Positions 48,807 through 58,049 are shown, counted from the stretch's first letter. The stretch: DNA of 64,000 nt from Syntrophotalea carbinolica DSM 2380 (GCF_000012885.1 NC_007498.2:992001-1056000); one strand, 5' to 3'. Notes: generated by a model not told the origin, from the letters alone. Made by a program: numbers and translations.

Positions 48807-49460
48807 TCATGCCGATTTTTCCATGTGGGATTCAAGGGCCAGGGCCAGGTCTTCAATGCTGACCACGCTGAGGTAATGGCGCTCGGCGAAGGTGATGATT
48901 TCGGGCAGGCGGGCCATGGTACCATCTTCGTTGGTCAGTTCGCACAGGACTCCTGCCGGTTTGTATCCGGCCATTCGCATCAGGTCGACGGTACCTTCGG
49001 TGTGTCCGCGTCGTGTCAGCACGCCGCCGGGACGGGCTCGCAGGGGGAAAACATGGCCCGGACGGGCCAGATCGTCGGGCCGGCAATCGTCGGCTACGGC
49101 GGTGCGGATGGTGGTGACGCGGTCGGCTGCCGAAACCCCGGTGGTGACGCCCTGCCGAGCTTCGATGGAGAGGGTGAAGGCTGTCTGATTGGCGCTGGTA
49201 TTGTCGCTTACCATTTGGGGCAACTCAAGTTGTTTGAGTTTGTCTTCGGTCAGGCACAAACAGACGATACCGCTGCATTCCCGGATCATCATGGCCATCT
49301 GGGCGGGGGTGATGGTTTCGGCGGGGAAGATCAGATCGCCTTCGTTTTCACGGTTTTCATCGTCGACCAAGAGCACTCCGCGTCCCTGACGCAGGCGATC
49401 GATGGCGAGGTGAACACGTTCAAGAGGGGTTCCGAAGCGGTCGAGCAGAGATTGGGACAT
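48807..49460 (-). CDS. ribB: 3,4-dihydroxy-2-butanone 4-phosphate synthase (RibB)
   Basis: A 217-residue enzyme making the four-carbon riboflavin precursor from ribulose 5-phosphate. Motifs: [20 protein letters not shown] (acidic active-site loop), then [60 protein letters not shown] and [20 protein letters not shown]. The start is the ATG at 49460 with AAGGAG seven bases upstream. There is no fused RibA domain. An FMN riboswitch and strong promoter lie upstream. Flavin demand fits the nearby flavodoxin and FeoB biology. Confidence 0.95.
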   Translation of the reverse strand: MSQSLLDRFGTPLERVHLAIDRLRQGRGVLLVDDENRENEGDLIFPAETITPAQMAMMIRECSGIVCLCLTEDKLKQLELPQMVSDNTSANQTAFTLSIEARQGVTTGVSAADRVTTIRTAVADDCRPDDLARPGHVFPLRARPGGVLTRRGHTEGTVDLMRMAGYKPAGVLCELTNEDGTMARLPEIITFAERHYLSVVSIEDLALALESHMEKSA

Positions 49461-49559
49461 CACAAGACTCCTTGAAATGGTGGTTGCAGGCATCTCAAGG
49501 CGTGACGAAATAAAGCTGATGATGGAGAGCACAAGCGGATAAGGCCTGTAGGTGAAGCA

Positions 49560-49698
49560 TTCTCTCTCGTCCGGACTCTAACCGTCGGCCCCGGATTCCA
49601 ACCGGGTCTGCTGGCCCTGCTATACGGCAGGCGCTCGCGGGCTTGTTTGCTCGATGGCAACATCACCGCCGGTGGGGACTTTCACCCCGCCCTGAGAA
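49560..49698 (-). promoter_or_regulatory. FMN riboswitch (RFN element) of ribB
   Basis: On the minus strand the RFN landmarks occur in order: CTCAGGGCGGGGTGAAAGTC, CCCACCGGCGGTGATG, GCCCGCGAGCGCC, CAGCAGACCCGGTTG and GCCGACGGTTAGAGTCCGGA followed by CGAGAGAGAATG. It ends about 100 bases before the ribB start. It represses ribB when FMN is plentiful. Confidence 0.93.
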
Positions 49699-49710
49699 CT
49701 TTACTGCGCC

Positions 49711-49739
49711 ACCATAGCGCCGGCAGCATGGGCTGTCAA
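49711..49739 (-). promoter_or_regulatory. ribB promoter
   Basis: TTGACA (49734-49739), 17-bp spacer, TATGGT (49711-49716) on the minus strand, directly upstream of the riboswitch. Confidence 0.8.
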
Positions 49740-50166
49740 TGTTTTTCCTGGCAAGGGGGCGGAGAGTGGACAGGGAGACCGGCGAGGGGGGAGCAATGTG
49801 GAACGGCCACCGAGGCCAGATCGGTGCACATCTGCAGGTGACTCGCGTATTCCCGGGGCGAAAAGCTGTGACAGCATGGACCGCTTCGGCCTTATCGCGG
49901 TCGCATCCATTTGCTGTCGATGTCCCCCGGGCTCTTGATTGAAAATCATGAAGATGCTATGGGTGAGGTATTGTCTTCGTTGCAAATAGACGTGCGGCGC
50001 CGACGGTTATCGGCAACACCCTTTTCGCTGTATCCCGTCTGACGAGCGCTTGTTGAAAATACCCGTAGCCGGGATTTGTCAGAAGGTCGGCTCCCGGGTA
50101 CCGGTCTGTTCGGAGCGCCCATGGCAAACGGGGCATTTTTTGTTCGATCACCAGGAGGAAAGGTTC
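49740..50166. other. Intergenic region between divergent ribB and glycosyltransferase genes
   Basis: No supported gene in about 425 bases; frames on both strands lack ribosome sites or protein-like composition. AGGAGG at 50152-50157 belongs to the next gene. Confidence 0.4.
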
Positions 50167-51345
50167 ATGTTCAGTATTATCATGCCCGTCTGGAACCGGG
50201 CGGAAGAGGTTGCCGCAGCCGTCGACAGCGTACTTGCCCAAACCTTCCGGGATTTTGAACTGGTTATTGTGGACGATGGTTCGACAGACGATCTCGCCGC
50301 TGTCGTAGAGGCGTACGAGGACGAACGAATCCGGTTTTACCGGCGTCCCCATGAGGGGGTGTGCAAGGCCCGCAATTTCGCCCTGAGCAAGGCCTGCTAT
50401 CCCTATATCGCGTACCTGGATTCGGATAACCGCTGGTCTCCGGATTTCCTCGCGATCATGCGAAAAGCGCTGCAAGACAGCCCGGAGGCCCATCCCACGG
50501 CTTATTGTCAGGCCAGCTTATTTCGCCGGAACAAGAACTCGGGCGATCTGCAGCTGCGTTGTCTGATCGGACAGCCTTTCGGTTTCAAGCAGCTGTTGCG
50601 GCAGAACTATATCGATCTCAATGCCTTTGTGCATGCCCGCGCGCTCCTCGACAGTACCGGTGGTTTTGACGAAACCTTGCGGCGGCTCAACGACTGGGAT
50701 CTGATTATACGCCTTGTCGCCCTGGTACGCCCGGTATATGTGCCGCAACCCCTGGTCGAGTATTACGATTGCGTCGCGGGCAACACCATAACCGCCCGGG
50801 AAAAGCTGGCTCCGGCCATGCGCTACATCCGCAAAAAGTACAAGGGGCAGAGCGGCCCGTTCGTTTACGTTCACGATACGGTGCCGCATTTGTGGGGTGA
50901 TCTGTCCGATGACAAACACCGCAATTTCTGGATACATCTCAACCGCAAGAAATTCCTCCTCCCAGGCGATCGGAGGGCCCTGGCCTATCCTTTTATGCTG
51001 CAGATCGAGCCGACCAATGCCTGTAATCTGGGCTGCCCTTTATGCCCCGTCGGTCGCAACGAACTGGGACGTTCGACCGAGCATATGTCGCTGGCAACCT
51101 TTCAGGGGATCGTCGATGATATGGCCGATCATCTGCAGTTTCTTTTGCTGTGGGACTGGGGCGAACCGTTCATGCACCCGCAACTGCCTGAGATGGTGGC
51201 CTATGCGGCGGCTCGTGACATTCGCACCATGACCAGCACCAACGCCCATTTTCTTGAAGACGAGGATTACCTGCGGCGTCTGTTGGGCGCGGGGCTTTCG
51301 ACCCTGATAGTGGCCGTCGAGCGGGGAGGTCGACGGCCCAAATGA
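50167..51345 (+). CDS. Glycosyltransferase family 2 fused to a truncated radical SAM domain
   Basis: A 392-residue protein. Residues 1-~230 are a GT-A glycosyltransferase (FSIIMPVWNRAEEVAAAVDS, FELVIVDDGSTDD, YIAYLDSDNRW, GGFDETLRRLNDWDLIIRLV). From ~275 begins a radical SAM domain with the cluster motif ACNLGCPLCPVG (CxxxCxxC) and LLLWDWGEPFMHPQLPEMV. It stops after IVAVERGGRRPK, about one third of the usual length. A full radical SAM barrel would need ~150 more residues, so the 3' end is probably lost. The start has AGGAGG eight bases upstream. The role may be in surface-glycan or lipid modification; the radical SAM part is likely inactive. Confidence 0.75.
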   Translation: MFSIIMPVWNRAEEVAAAVDSVLAQTFRDFELVIVDDGSTDDLAAVVEAYEDERIRFYRRPHEGVCKARNFALSKACYPYIAYLDSDNRWSPDFLAIMRKALQDSPEAHPTAYCQASLFRRNKNSGDLQLRCLIGQPFGFKQLLRQNYIDLNAFVHARALLDSTGGFDETLRRLNDWDLIIRLVALVRPVYVPQPLVEYYDCVAGNTITAREKLAPAMRYIRKKYKGQSGPFVYVHDTVPHLWGDLSDDKHRNFWIHLNRKKFLLPGDRRALAYPFMLQIEPTNACNLGCPLCPVGRNELGRSTEHMSLATFQGIVDDMADHLQFLLLWDWGEPFMHPQLPEMVAYAAARDIRTMTSTNAHFLEDEDYLRRLLGAGLSTLIVAVERGGRRPK

Positions 51346-51377
51346 CAAGGAATGGAGGAGGGTGGTGACTTGACGAT

Positions 51378-52619
51378 CTAGACGACAGCTTGCAGACGAT
51401 AATCGGGGATGGCGCTGGGAGCCAGGTCGCCAAGGGGATGTTTATGGATAATGGCCTCGGCATAGAGGCCGGAGAGGCTGATGTCGCCCCACAAGACGGC
51501 GGCGGCAAGGCTGCCGTTCTGATCGGAATAGCAGACTTTGGTGCACAGACGGCCGCGACTGTCGGTATGCTCGTAAATCTGCTTTTGCCAGCTTGGATGC
51601 GGATCGAAGACCGGGCCCAGCGAGACCAGCGGCGTTCCGCACAGCACCGCCGAGGTTTTCAGGCCGGTATGTTCCGTGAGGCTTTCGTCCCCGCCGCTCA
51701 TGTTGATGCCGGCGACACGGCCTTGCCGTCGCGCGGCGGGCCAGATGGCGCTTGGCATAACGCGACCCACGGTAGAGTCGCAACTTTCGGTGACGTCGCC
51801 GGCGGCGAAAATATCCGGCACGCTGGTGCGGCCACCGCTATCGATGACGATGCCGCGGTGCCCGATGGCGCCCAGGGGGGCGAACAGGTCGATGTTAGGA
51901 CGCACGCCCGCGGCGCACACCACCAGGTCGGCGGGAATTTCACGGCCCGTTTTCAGCCGCACCGCGGTCGGTTCGCCCTGGCTGTCGCGCAGGATGGCGG
52001 TTACCGAATCCCGGCAGATCATGTCGATGCCGTGGTCAACCATGAGGCGGAGCATACGCTCGCCGGTACGTTCTTCGAGCTGCAGGGGCAGGGGATGGGG
52101 GGCTATTTCGATGATTGTTACGGATGTATGGCCGGCTTCCACCAACGCTTCGGCCAGTTCGCAGCCGACCAGACCGGCACCGATGATCGCCACGTGTCGG
52201 CGTCCCATGATCTGTTTGTAAATCCCTTCGGCATCTTCCAGATTGCGCAACCCGAAAACGCCGGGTCCTTCGATGCCCTCGATGGGAGGTGTCAGACTGC
52301 TGGCACCGGTGGCCAGCAACAGGCGATCGTAGTCGATGTTTTCGCCATGACTGCACAGAACCTTTTTTTGCAGTGCGTTCACAGCCGTCGCATGTTGTCC
52401 GAAGCGAACTTCGATCCCGTAATGCTCAGCCCAGTTCTGCGGTACGAAGCGCGTTTTTGCGCTGGGTCGCTTGCCGGAGGCGACCAGATGCAATTGGCAG
52501 CGGGAGAAGAATGTCGCATCTTTACTCAGCATGACGATTTCCGCGGTCGGGTCGTTTTCACGAATCGCTTCCGCCGCCGCGGTGCCCGCGGCACTGTTCC
52601 CTATAATCAGATGTTTCAT
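51378..52619 (-). CDS. FAD/NAD(P)-dependent oxidoreductase of the CO dehydrogenase operon
   Basis: A 413-residue pyridine nucleotide-disulphide oxidoreductase-type flavoprotein. The FAD motif is HLIIGNSAAGTAAAEAIREN, the NAD motif HVAIIGAGLVGCELAEALVE, and the second FAD motif SVPDIFAAGDVTES. A single Cys at FFSRCQLHLV matches NADH oxidase/CoA-disulphide reductase-type proteins. Its start overlaps the cooF-like stop as ATGA. In CODH-FNOR clusters such a flavoprotein is proposed to pass electrons between CooF and NAD(P). Confidence 0.88.
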   Translation of the reverse strand: MKHLIIGNSAAGTAAAEAIRENDPTAEIVMLSKDATFFSRCQLHLVASGKRPSAKTRFVPQNWAEHYGIEVRFGQHATAVNALQKKVLCSHGENIDYDRLLLATGASSLTPPIEGIEGPGVFGLRNLEDAEGIYKQIMGRRHVAIIGAGLVGCELAEALVEAGHTSVTIIEIAPHPLPLQLEERTGERMLRLMVDHGIDMICRDSVTAILRDSQGEPTAVRLKTGREIPADLVVCAAGVRPNIDLFAPLGAIGHRGIVIDSGGRTSVPDIFAAGDVTESCDSTVGRVMPSAIWPAARRQGRVAGINMSGGDESLTEHTGLKTSAVLCGTPLVSLGPVFDPHPSWQKQIYEHTDSRGRLCTKVCYSDQNGSLAAAVLWGDISLSGLYAEAIIHKHPLGDLAPSAIPDYRLQAVV

Positions 52620-53119
52620 CAGCTGGCCTCCCGCGCTTTTGGGGGATCGATATAAACGACCGTATCTTCCTGTCCGTCGCAGTCGCCGAGGGTCAGGCAG
52701 CCGGTGGGACAGTTTTCGACGCACGCGGCGCAGTCCCGCTCGGTACAGCCGTCACACTTGATCATCACCCGTTTGTCGCCGATAAAAGGACGGGCAAAGC
52801 CGGAAGGGCAACTCATGACACACATGAAACAGCCGACGCAGGTATCCGTGTCACAGACCACATAACCCGCTTCGTTTCTGCTCAACGCACCGCTCATACA
52901 AGCCTGGGCGCATTGGGGTTCCTGGCAATGACGACAGTGTTCCGGGAACAGACTGCCATCAGTTGTCTCTTCGATTTTGCAGCGGGCGCGGATGGCAGCA
53001 ATGCTGCCATCCTTGTAAGCCTGTTTCAGATCTTCGTTAGGGCTGTGAACCACGATGCAGGCCAGTTCGCAGTTTTTGCAGCCGGTACATTTACTGCTGT
53101 CGATGATTTTTTGTTTCAT
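52619..53119 (-). CDS. cooF: CooF-like polyferredoxin
   Basis: A 166-residue protein with four Cys-rich cluster sites: CTGCKNCELAC, CRHCQEPQCAQAC, CVGCFMCVMSCP and CDGCTERDCAACVENCP. This four-[4Fe4S] plan is that of CooF/HycB-type electron carriers. It accepts electrons from CooS and passes them to the flavoprotein encoded next. Overlaps of four bases at both ends show tight coupling. Confidence 0.92.
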   Translation of the reverse strand: MKQKIIDSSKCTGCKNCELACIVVHSPNEDLKQAYKDGSIAAIRARCKIEETTDGSLFPEHCRHCQEPQCAQACMSGALSRNEAGYVVCDTDTCVGCFMCVMSCPSGFARPFIGDKRVMIKCDGCTERDCAACVENCPTGCLTLGDCDGQEDTVVYIDPPKAREAS

Positions 53120-55005
53120 GCGGCGACCCCCAGCGCTCCGAGTTTACCGGCAATAATCGCAGCCATCTGTTCAGCGGTTTTGACCGGATCCGATTCGATG
53201 AAGAGCCGCCCGCCGGTGATGCCCGGAAGGTCTTCGGTGAGGAGTTTGGTGATGATGGGGGAACCGGCTACCGGAGGTACCTGGGCCAGGTGCAGGGTCA
53301 ATCCCATGGCCAGTCCGAAGGCGCCGTCGGCCAGGGCCTGTTCTTCCAGCCACTGGGGAGCGCTGATCACCACCGGCAATTCCGGCATGGTGATGTGCAT
53401 GGCTTGCGCCAGAGCCTTGGCCACCATTTCGATGCGGCCGATGCTCAGGCAGGGGCCGAAGTTGAGTACCGGCGGGATACCGAGGGCTTCGCATACAGCC
53501 TTGAGGCCGGGGCCGGCAAGATCCCTGGCGCCGGGGGAGCACAGGCCGACATTGGCCAGCCCGCCGGTGGTGCAGCCGGCCGACAGAACCAGGATGTCGC
53601 GCTTGATCAGTTCCCGGGTGAGGTTGACAGTCATCACATCGTGACCGCCTTCGGCCAGGTTGGAGCAGCCGAGCACGCCGACCACGCCTTTGATCTGGCC
53701 GCTGACGATCAGGTCGATCAACGGTTGCACCGACCCGCCGAGGAAGTCGACCAGCGACTTTTCGCTGATCCCGGTAACCACGTCGCCGAAACCGTGCTGC
53801 GGAATGTCGAGGATCACGCCGGTATCGATGGCGCGGCGTTGTTTATGCTGGGTTGCGGCCATGCGGGCCAGTTTTTCCGCCAGTTCCATCTCTTTGCCAA
53901 GTATATCCGGCTGCAGTTCAGCAGATGACAATTTGGCCACATCGTCAAGGCAGATCAGTTTGACGTTCTGTTTTTCGGCGATGGGCTCGATGCCGGACAG
54001 GGTACAGTTGAATTCGCTGATCACCATGTCGATGGCACCGGTGGAAAGCAGCGCTTCCTGGGTAAAGTTGTTACCGGCCTGGCCGCTGAATATATCGGTG
54101 CCGCTGGAGCCGGCGCGCAACTGCATGTCCTGACCGACGCAGGTCATGCCGACCAGCTTGATGCCCTTGGCCCCGGCCTCGCGACCGATGGCCTGGCCGG
54201 CGTCTGTTTCCAATAAGGCAATGAGTCCGGCAAAAACCGAGTGGCTGTGACCGCTGACGGCGATGTTGACGTAGTCGGGGTCGGCGACGGAGAAGCCGGT
54301 GGCGGCGGTGCGAATGACCGGTTCGCCCATGATGACATCGTTCATCAGATTGGTCAGAGCCAGACCGTACAGGCCGGTGCTGATGCCGAGGTTAAGAACA
54401 TGGAGCATCTGGTCGACGGGATCGGTATTGAGATTGGTGCTGGTTTTAACCAGAGCATCGAACACTTCCGCCTTAGCGCCGCCGGGGAAGATGCCGAGTT
54501 TGTTCCAGGTGTCGATGCGTTCCTGGGGGGCCAGGAATTCAACCAGTTCCATTTTTTCATCGCGGGGTTTGTACAGGTCGGCCAGAACTTTTTCGGCCAC
54601 CAGGCGGGCTTTTTCTGCGGTGGTTTCCGCTTCGATGCCGAACAGGGCGGACAGTTCGTCCAGGGCCTGCTGGGAGCGGATCGGCAGGGGGGAGACACCG
54701 TCGCCGATAGCCTTGAGACGTTTGGCGGTCGCTTCGCAGACATGCAGGTAACAGGCGGAGCCGGCGGCGACCATGCGCAGAAAGTTGCGGGCTACGATGC
54801 TGTCGGCGGTCGCACCGCAGACACCTTTGGGGGAGTCGGGAGTGATCCGGCAGGGTCCGTTGGAACAGAGTCGGCAACAGACGCCGAGTTTGCCGAAACC
54901 GCATTTCACTTTTTGTTCGGCAAAACGGTCAAAAGCGGTGTTGATGTCGGTTTTGCTTTCCAGGTAATCAGACAGGCAGGAATCTGCCGAGGCACAGCGG
55001 GTCAT
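53116..55005 (-). CDS. cooS: Anaerobic carbon monoxide dehydrogenase catalytic subunit
   Basis: A 629-residue Ni-Fe CODH. The B/D-cluster Cys region is KCGFGKLGVCCRLCSNGPCR (~40-60). C-cluster and nearby ligands appear in GHSHSVFAGLIALLE, TCVGQDMQLRAG, SEFNCTLSGIEPIAE, GVLGCSNLAEGGHDV, LSAGCTTGGLANVGLCSPGA and LNFGPCLSIGRIE. The ATG at 55005 has GGAGGG five bases upstream. It oxidises CO to CO2. Without ACS genes nearby, the role is CO oxidation, detoxification or redox balance rather than acetyl-CoA synthesis. Confidence 0.95.
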   Translation of the reverse strand: MTRCASADSCLSDYLESKTDINTAFDRFAEQKVKCGFGKLGVCCRLCSNGPCRITPDSPKGVCGATADSIVARNFLRMVAAGSACYLHVCEATAKRLKAIGDGVSPLPIRSQQALDELSALFGIEAETTAEKARLVAEKVLADLYKPRDEKMELVEFLAPQERIDTWNKLGIFPGGAKAEVFDALVKTSTNLNTDPVDQMLHVLNLGISTGLYGLALTNLMNDVIMGEPVIRTAATGFSVADPDYVNIAVSGHSHSVFAGLIALLETDAGQAIGREAGAKGIKLVGMTCVGQDMQLRAGSSGTDIFSGQAGNNFTQEALLSTGAIDMVISEFNCTLSGIEPIAEKQNVKLICLDDVAKLSSAELQPDILGKEMELAEKLARMAATQHKQRRAIDTGVILDIPQHGFGDVVTGISEKSLVDFLGGSVQPLIDLIVSGQIKGVVGVLGCSNLAEGGHDVMTVNLTRELIKRDILVLSAGCTTGGLANVGLCSPGARDLAGPGLKAVCEALGIPPVLNFGPCLSIGRIEMVAKALAQAMHITMPELPVVISAPQWLEEQALADGAFGLAMGLTLHLAQVPPVAGSPIITKLLTEDLPGITGGRLFIESDPVKTAEQMAAIIAGKLGALGVAA

Positions 55006-55055
55006 GGGTTCCCTCCATAAAGTAAGAATAAGGTAAAGTGGTTGGTGATTATTCC

Positions 55056-55454
55056 TCAGATAAGTTGATCGAAAGTGATGGCTTTCAGATGGTTTTCCAT
55101 CACGTTTTGCAGCTTTTTCATGGCGTCGTGCACCGTGCAGGTTCCCTGATGGGTGCAGACGCCTTCGCTTTCCAGACACTGGTTCAACAGCAGTCCTTTG
55201 CCGTCCGCTACCTGCAGGATCTCCAGCAAACTGATCTGCTCTGGCTCCCCCTTGATGGTCAGTCCTCCGTTACGTCCACGATGGCTATGGACCAGATCCG
55301 CGTTGATGAGCTTTGCGAGGATTTTGCGTAAGAAGGGGGCGGGGATAGTCATCTGGCGGGATAGCTCATCCACCGGAACGGGATGTTTTCGTTGTTCCGG
55401 TCTGGAGAGGTGCAAGATGGTGCGAATGCAATAATCGGCTTCCCTGGTGATCAT
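55056..55454 (-). CDS. Rrf2-family transcriptional regulator
   Basis: A 132-residue protein. The winged helix is at the N-terminus (MITREADYCIRTILHLSRPE, LSRQMTIPAPFLRKILAKLI, RGRNGGLTIKGEPEQISLLE). Three Cys in CLESEGVCTHQGTC match the Fe-S ligand set of IscR/NsrR/RsrR-type members. It is the first gene of the rrf2-cooS-cooF-flavoprotein unit and has paired 17-bp repeats upstream (55473-55507), so it probably senses redox state or a gas and controls its own operon. Confidence 0.88.
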   Translation of the reverse strand: MITREADYCIRTILHLSRPEQRKHPVPVDELSRQMTIPAPFLRKILAKLINADLVHSHRGRNGGLTIKGEPEQISLLEILQVADGKGLLLNQCLESEGVCTHQGTCTVHDAMKKLQNVMENHLKAITFDQLI

Positions 55455-55472
55455 GAGCTTCTCCCGTAAAAT

Positions 55473-55507
55473 ATGACCAAATCAGTAATGATGACCAAAG
55501 AGGTAAT
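55473..55507 (-). promoter_or_regulatory. Direct-repeat operator candidate of the rrf2-cooS operon
   Basis: Two copies of ATGACCAAA-N3-GTAAT (55473-55489 and 55491-55507), 18 bp apart, 19 bases before the rrf2 start. The spacing places both copies on nearly the same DNA face after about two turns. Likely Rrf2 target. Confidence 0.6.
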
Positions 55508-55600
55508 ATATTTTGGCGACACTGTCAACAGGTTTTTTGATCCGCATCAATTTTATGCGTCATCAGGCTGGCCGGATGGGTCGTTGCATGAGGTTGAAAA

Positions 55601-55632
55601 TAAAAAAAGGGCGATCAAAAAGATCGCCCTTC
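55601..55632 (-). terminator. Rho-independent terminator of the antiporter gene
   Basis: AAGGGCGATC-TTTTT-GATCGCCCTT followed by TTTTTTA on the minus strand, 31 bases after the stop. Confidence 0.88.
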
Positions 55633-55663
55633 GAATGCTGACGGTGGAGTACTGCCGGGATCT

Positions 55664-56740
55664 TCAGGTGATTTTGTGTCGTTGACGCAGGCTCCGCCAG
55701 AGGGACAAAATCAGCGTGACCAGGGAGAGGGGAATAAAGAAAAAGACCATAGCCTGAACAAACAGGCCCATTCGGGGATGGTGCAGGCTGTTCAGGACGG
55801 TAAAAACGGTATAAGCGATAAAATAGGCGAAAAACAATCCCCCTTCCCAGCGGGCGATGCGATGTCCCGTGAGAAAAATGGGCAAGCAGGCCAGACAGGC
55901 CGCGAGCATGATCGGTAAATCGAGCATCAGGGCCTGGTGTGGCACTGCGATAGTCGAAGGCGCCACGCTGGCTGTGAGTCCCATCACCACGAGAATGTTG
56001 AAGATGTTGCTGCCGACCACATTGCCGACGGCGATGTCCCGCTGGCCGCGTAAGGCGGCCAGGGCCGAAGTGGCGAGTTCCGGCAGCGAGGTGCCGATGG
56101 CTACCACCGTCAGACCGATCACCAGGTCGCTGACCCCCAAGCAGGTGGCGATGGTGACAGCCCCCTGCACCAGCCAGCGCGAGCCCAGGCCGAGCATGGC
56201 CAACCCTGCCACAATCTGCACGATCTGCCACAACCGCCGCGGGCGGGGGCCGGCCGGCAATTCGCACTGGGGCGGTTTCTCGCGGTTCTCCCTGAGGCTG
56301 CGCACAACCGTCCAGACCACGTAGATCATGGCGCAGGTGAACATCAACAACCCTTCCCAGCGCTCCAGGCCGCCGTTAAGGCTGAACAGCAGCAACAGAA
56401 CCGCTGCTGCGATCATGATCGGCACTTCCAGGCGCACTACCTGGCGAGATACCATCAGGGGGGCGACCAGTGCCGAAACACCGAGAATCAGCAGGATATT
56501 GCAGATATTGCTGCCGACCACGTTGCCCAGGGCCAGGCCCGCCTGGCCGTTCCAGGCCGAAGACACGCTGACGGCAAGTTCCGGCGCGCTGGTGCCGAAG
56601 GAAACCACGGTCAGGCCGACCACCAGCGGTGAAATACCCATATCCGAGGCCAGTTGCGCCGCCCCGCGTACCAGCAGTTCGGCGCCGCTGATGAGGATGA
56701 TAAAGCCAGCTACGAGCATAATTAAAGTCAAAAGATCCAT
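55664..56740 (-). CDS. Calcium/sodium antiporter (CaCA/YrbG family)
   Basis: A 358-residue membrane protein with ~10 helices in two inverted halves. Each half has an alpha repeat: VVGLTVVSFGTSAPELAVSV with LGNVVGSNICNILLILG, and VIGLTVVAIGTSLPELATSA with VGNVVGSNIFNILVVMG. The paired Glu residues (APELAV, LPELAT) bind the ions. It exports Ca(II) in exchange for Na or H. The gene stands 27 bases downstream of the DmeF-like gene on the same strand. Confidence 0.93.
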   Translation of the reverse strand: MDLLTLIMLVAGFIILISGAELLVRGAAQLASDMGISPLVVGLTVVSFGTSAPELAVSVSSAWNGQAGLALGNVVGSNICNILLILGVSALVAPLMVSRQVVRLEVPIMIAAAVLLLLFSLNGGLERWEGLLMFTCAMIYVVWTVVRSLRENREKPPQCELPAGPRPRRLWQIVQIVAGLAMLGLGSRWLVQGAVTIATCLGVSDLVIGLTVVAIGTSLPELATSALAALRGQRDIAVGNVVGSNIFNILVVMGLTASVAPSTIAVPHQALMLDLPIMLAACLACLPIFLTGHRIARWEGGLFFAYFIAYTVFTVLNSLHHPRMGLFVQAMVFFFIPLSLVTLILSLWRSLRQRHKIT

Positions 56741-56767
56741 GGCATGTCCCCGGTATGGAATCGTGTG

Positions 56768-57697
56768 TCAAGCCTTGCAACAGTTTGTGTGAAGATCACG
56801 GTGATGTACCTCCACGGTAATATGGTGCAGTCCGTGGATTTTTTCAAGCCGTTGTCGGTAATCGCCGGGCGAGAGCGCCTGGCCGGTATCCACGGAGGCC
56901 AATGCCGCAAGGTCGTGCGATCCAAGATACCAGACCCGCAAATCGGTTACCCGACTGTCGTTGTCGGACTCGAGAGCCGTACGAATTTCCCCATATATAG
57001 CTTCCGGGGCTTTGCCGTCCAGAAGAATGTGGCCCGTTTGTTTGAGCAGGGACCAGGCCCAGCGCAGTATCAACACCCCGCCGAGCATGCCCATGACGGG
57101 ATCGAGAAAGGCCCAACCCAGATATTTACCCGTCAACAAGGCGGCAATGGCAAGAATCGAAGTCAGAGCATCGGCGATGACATGCAGGTAGGCTGCTCTG
57201 AAACTATGATCGTGTTGGTGGTTGTGGCCGTGACCGTGACCGTGACCGTGCATGATGGCGATGCTGGCAGCATTAACTACCAGACCGAGTATGGCTACCA
57301 CAATGGCTTCGTTAAACGCAATGGTGACGGGAAAAAGCAGACGCTGTGCCGATTGATACAGCATCGATAGGGCGGCCACACCGAGAAACAGGGCGCTCGT
57401 ATAGCCGGCCAGGATTCCGAATTTACCTGTACCAAAGCTGAAGACCGGAGAATGCGCGTGTCTTCGGGCAAGGATGTAAGCCAGCCAGGTGATGCCCAGG
57501 GCAAAGGCGTGGGTTCCCATGTGCCAGCCGTCCGCCAGTAAAGCCATGGATCCGGTCAGATAGCCTGCCGCCACTTCGATCAGCATGGTGGCGAGAGTCA
57601 GGATGACCACACGCAGGGTTTTGGATTCATTGGCATGCTCGTGAATCTCATGATTATGCGCATGGTTGCAGGTGGTTGGGTCATTGATGTCATGCAT
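56768..57697 (-). CDS. dmeF: DmeF-type CDF metal exporter
   Basis: A 309-residue cation diffusion facilitator. The N-terminal His-rich stretch is HAHNHEIHEHANE; a second His run lies between helices 4 and 5 (HGHGHGHGHNHQHDHS). Metal-site helices are ALLADGWHMGTHAFALG (helix 2, HxxxH/D) and LHVIADALTSILAIAAL (helix 5, HxxxD). It ends with HHITVEVHHRDLHTNCCKA. DmeF proteins export Co(II) or Ni(II). Upstream is a CsoR/RcnR-family repressor gene, as in dmeRF operons. Confidence 0.88.
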   Translation of the reverse strand: MHDINDPTTCNHAHNHEIHEHANESKTLRVVILTLATMLIEVAAGYLTGSMALLADGWHMGTHAFALGITWLAYILARRHAHSPVFSFGTGKFGILAGYTSALFLGVAALSMLYQSAQRLLFPVTIAFNEAIVVAILGLVVNAASIAIMHGHGHGHGHNHQHDHSFRAAYLHVIADALTSILAIAALLTGKYLGWAFLDPVMGMLGGVLILRWAWSLLKQTGHILLDGKAPEAIYGEIRTALESDNDSRVTDLRVWYLGSHDLAALASVDTGQALSPGDYRQRLEKIHGLHHITVEVHHRDLHTNCCKA

Positions 57698-57744
57698 AGA
57701 ATAGTTTTCCTTCCGGAATAGGATTATCGACGGGATTCACCGGA

Positions 57745-58023
57745 TCAGCGTATTTTTTGCAAAAGATCGGTCAATTCGTCGATGAGTTGGTCGCTGTTGT
57801 CGCCATCCAGTACGGCCTGTTTGATACAACCGCGCATGTGATCGCCGACAACCTGTACCCATACCCCTTTAAGAGCCATGGTGGCTGAGGCGATCTGGCG
57901 CAAGACCTCGATGCAGTCGCGATTATTCTCGATCATACCGCCTAGGCCCCTGACCTGACCTTCAATACGGTGCAGGCGTTTCAGAAGGCGTTCCTTGTCC
58001 TGGTCCGATCCGCAAAGACTCAT
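57745..58023 (-). CDS. CsoR/RcnR-family metal-sensing repressor (DmeR-like)
   Basis: A 92-residue helical protein: KERLLKRLHRIEGQVRGLGG, then DCIEVLRQIASATMALKGVW, then VVGDHMRGCIKQAVLDGD. The conserved Cys (RDCIEVL), His (GDHMRGC) and second Cys fit this family's metal site. The start is the ATG at 58023 with AGGAGGA about eight bases upstream. A TATAGGG-CCATA-CCCTATA operator (58050-58068) lies just upstream. It presumably represses dmeF until Ni(II)/Co(II) binds. Confidence 0.87.
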   Translation of the reverse strand: MSLCGSDQDKERLLKRLHRIEGQVRGLGGMIENNRDCIEVLRQIASATMALKGVWVQVVGDHMRGCIKQAVLDGDNSDQLIDELTDLLQKIR

Positions 58024-58049
58024 AAGCACTTCCTCCTCCTTCTTTAGAG

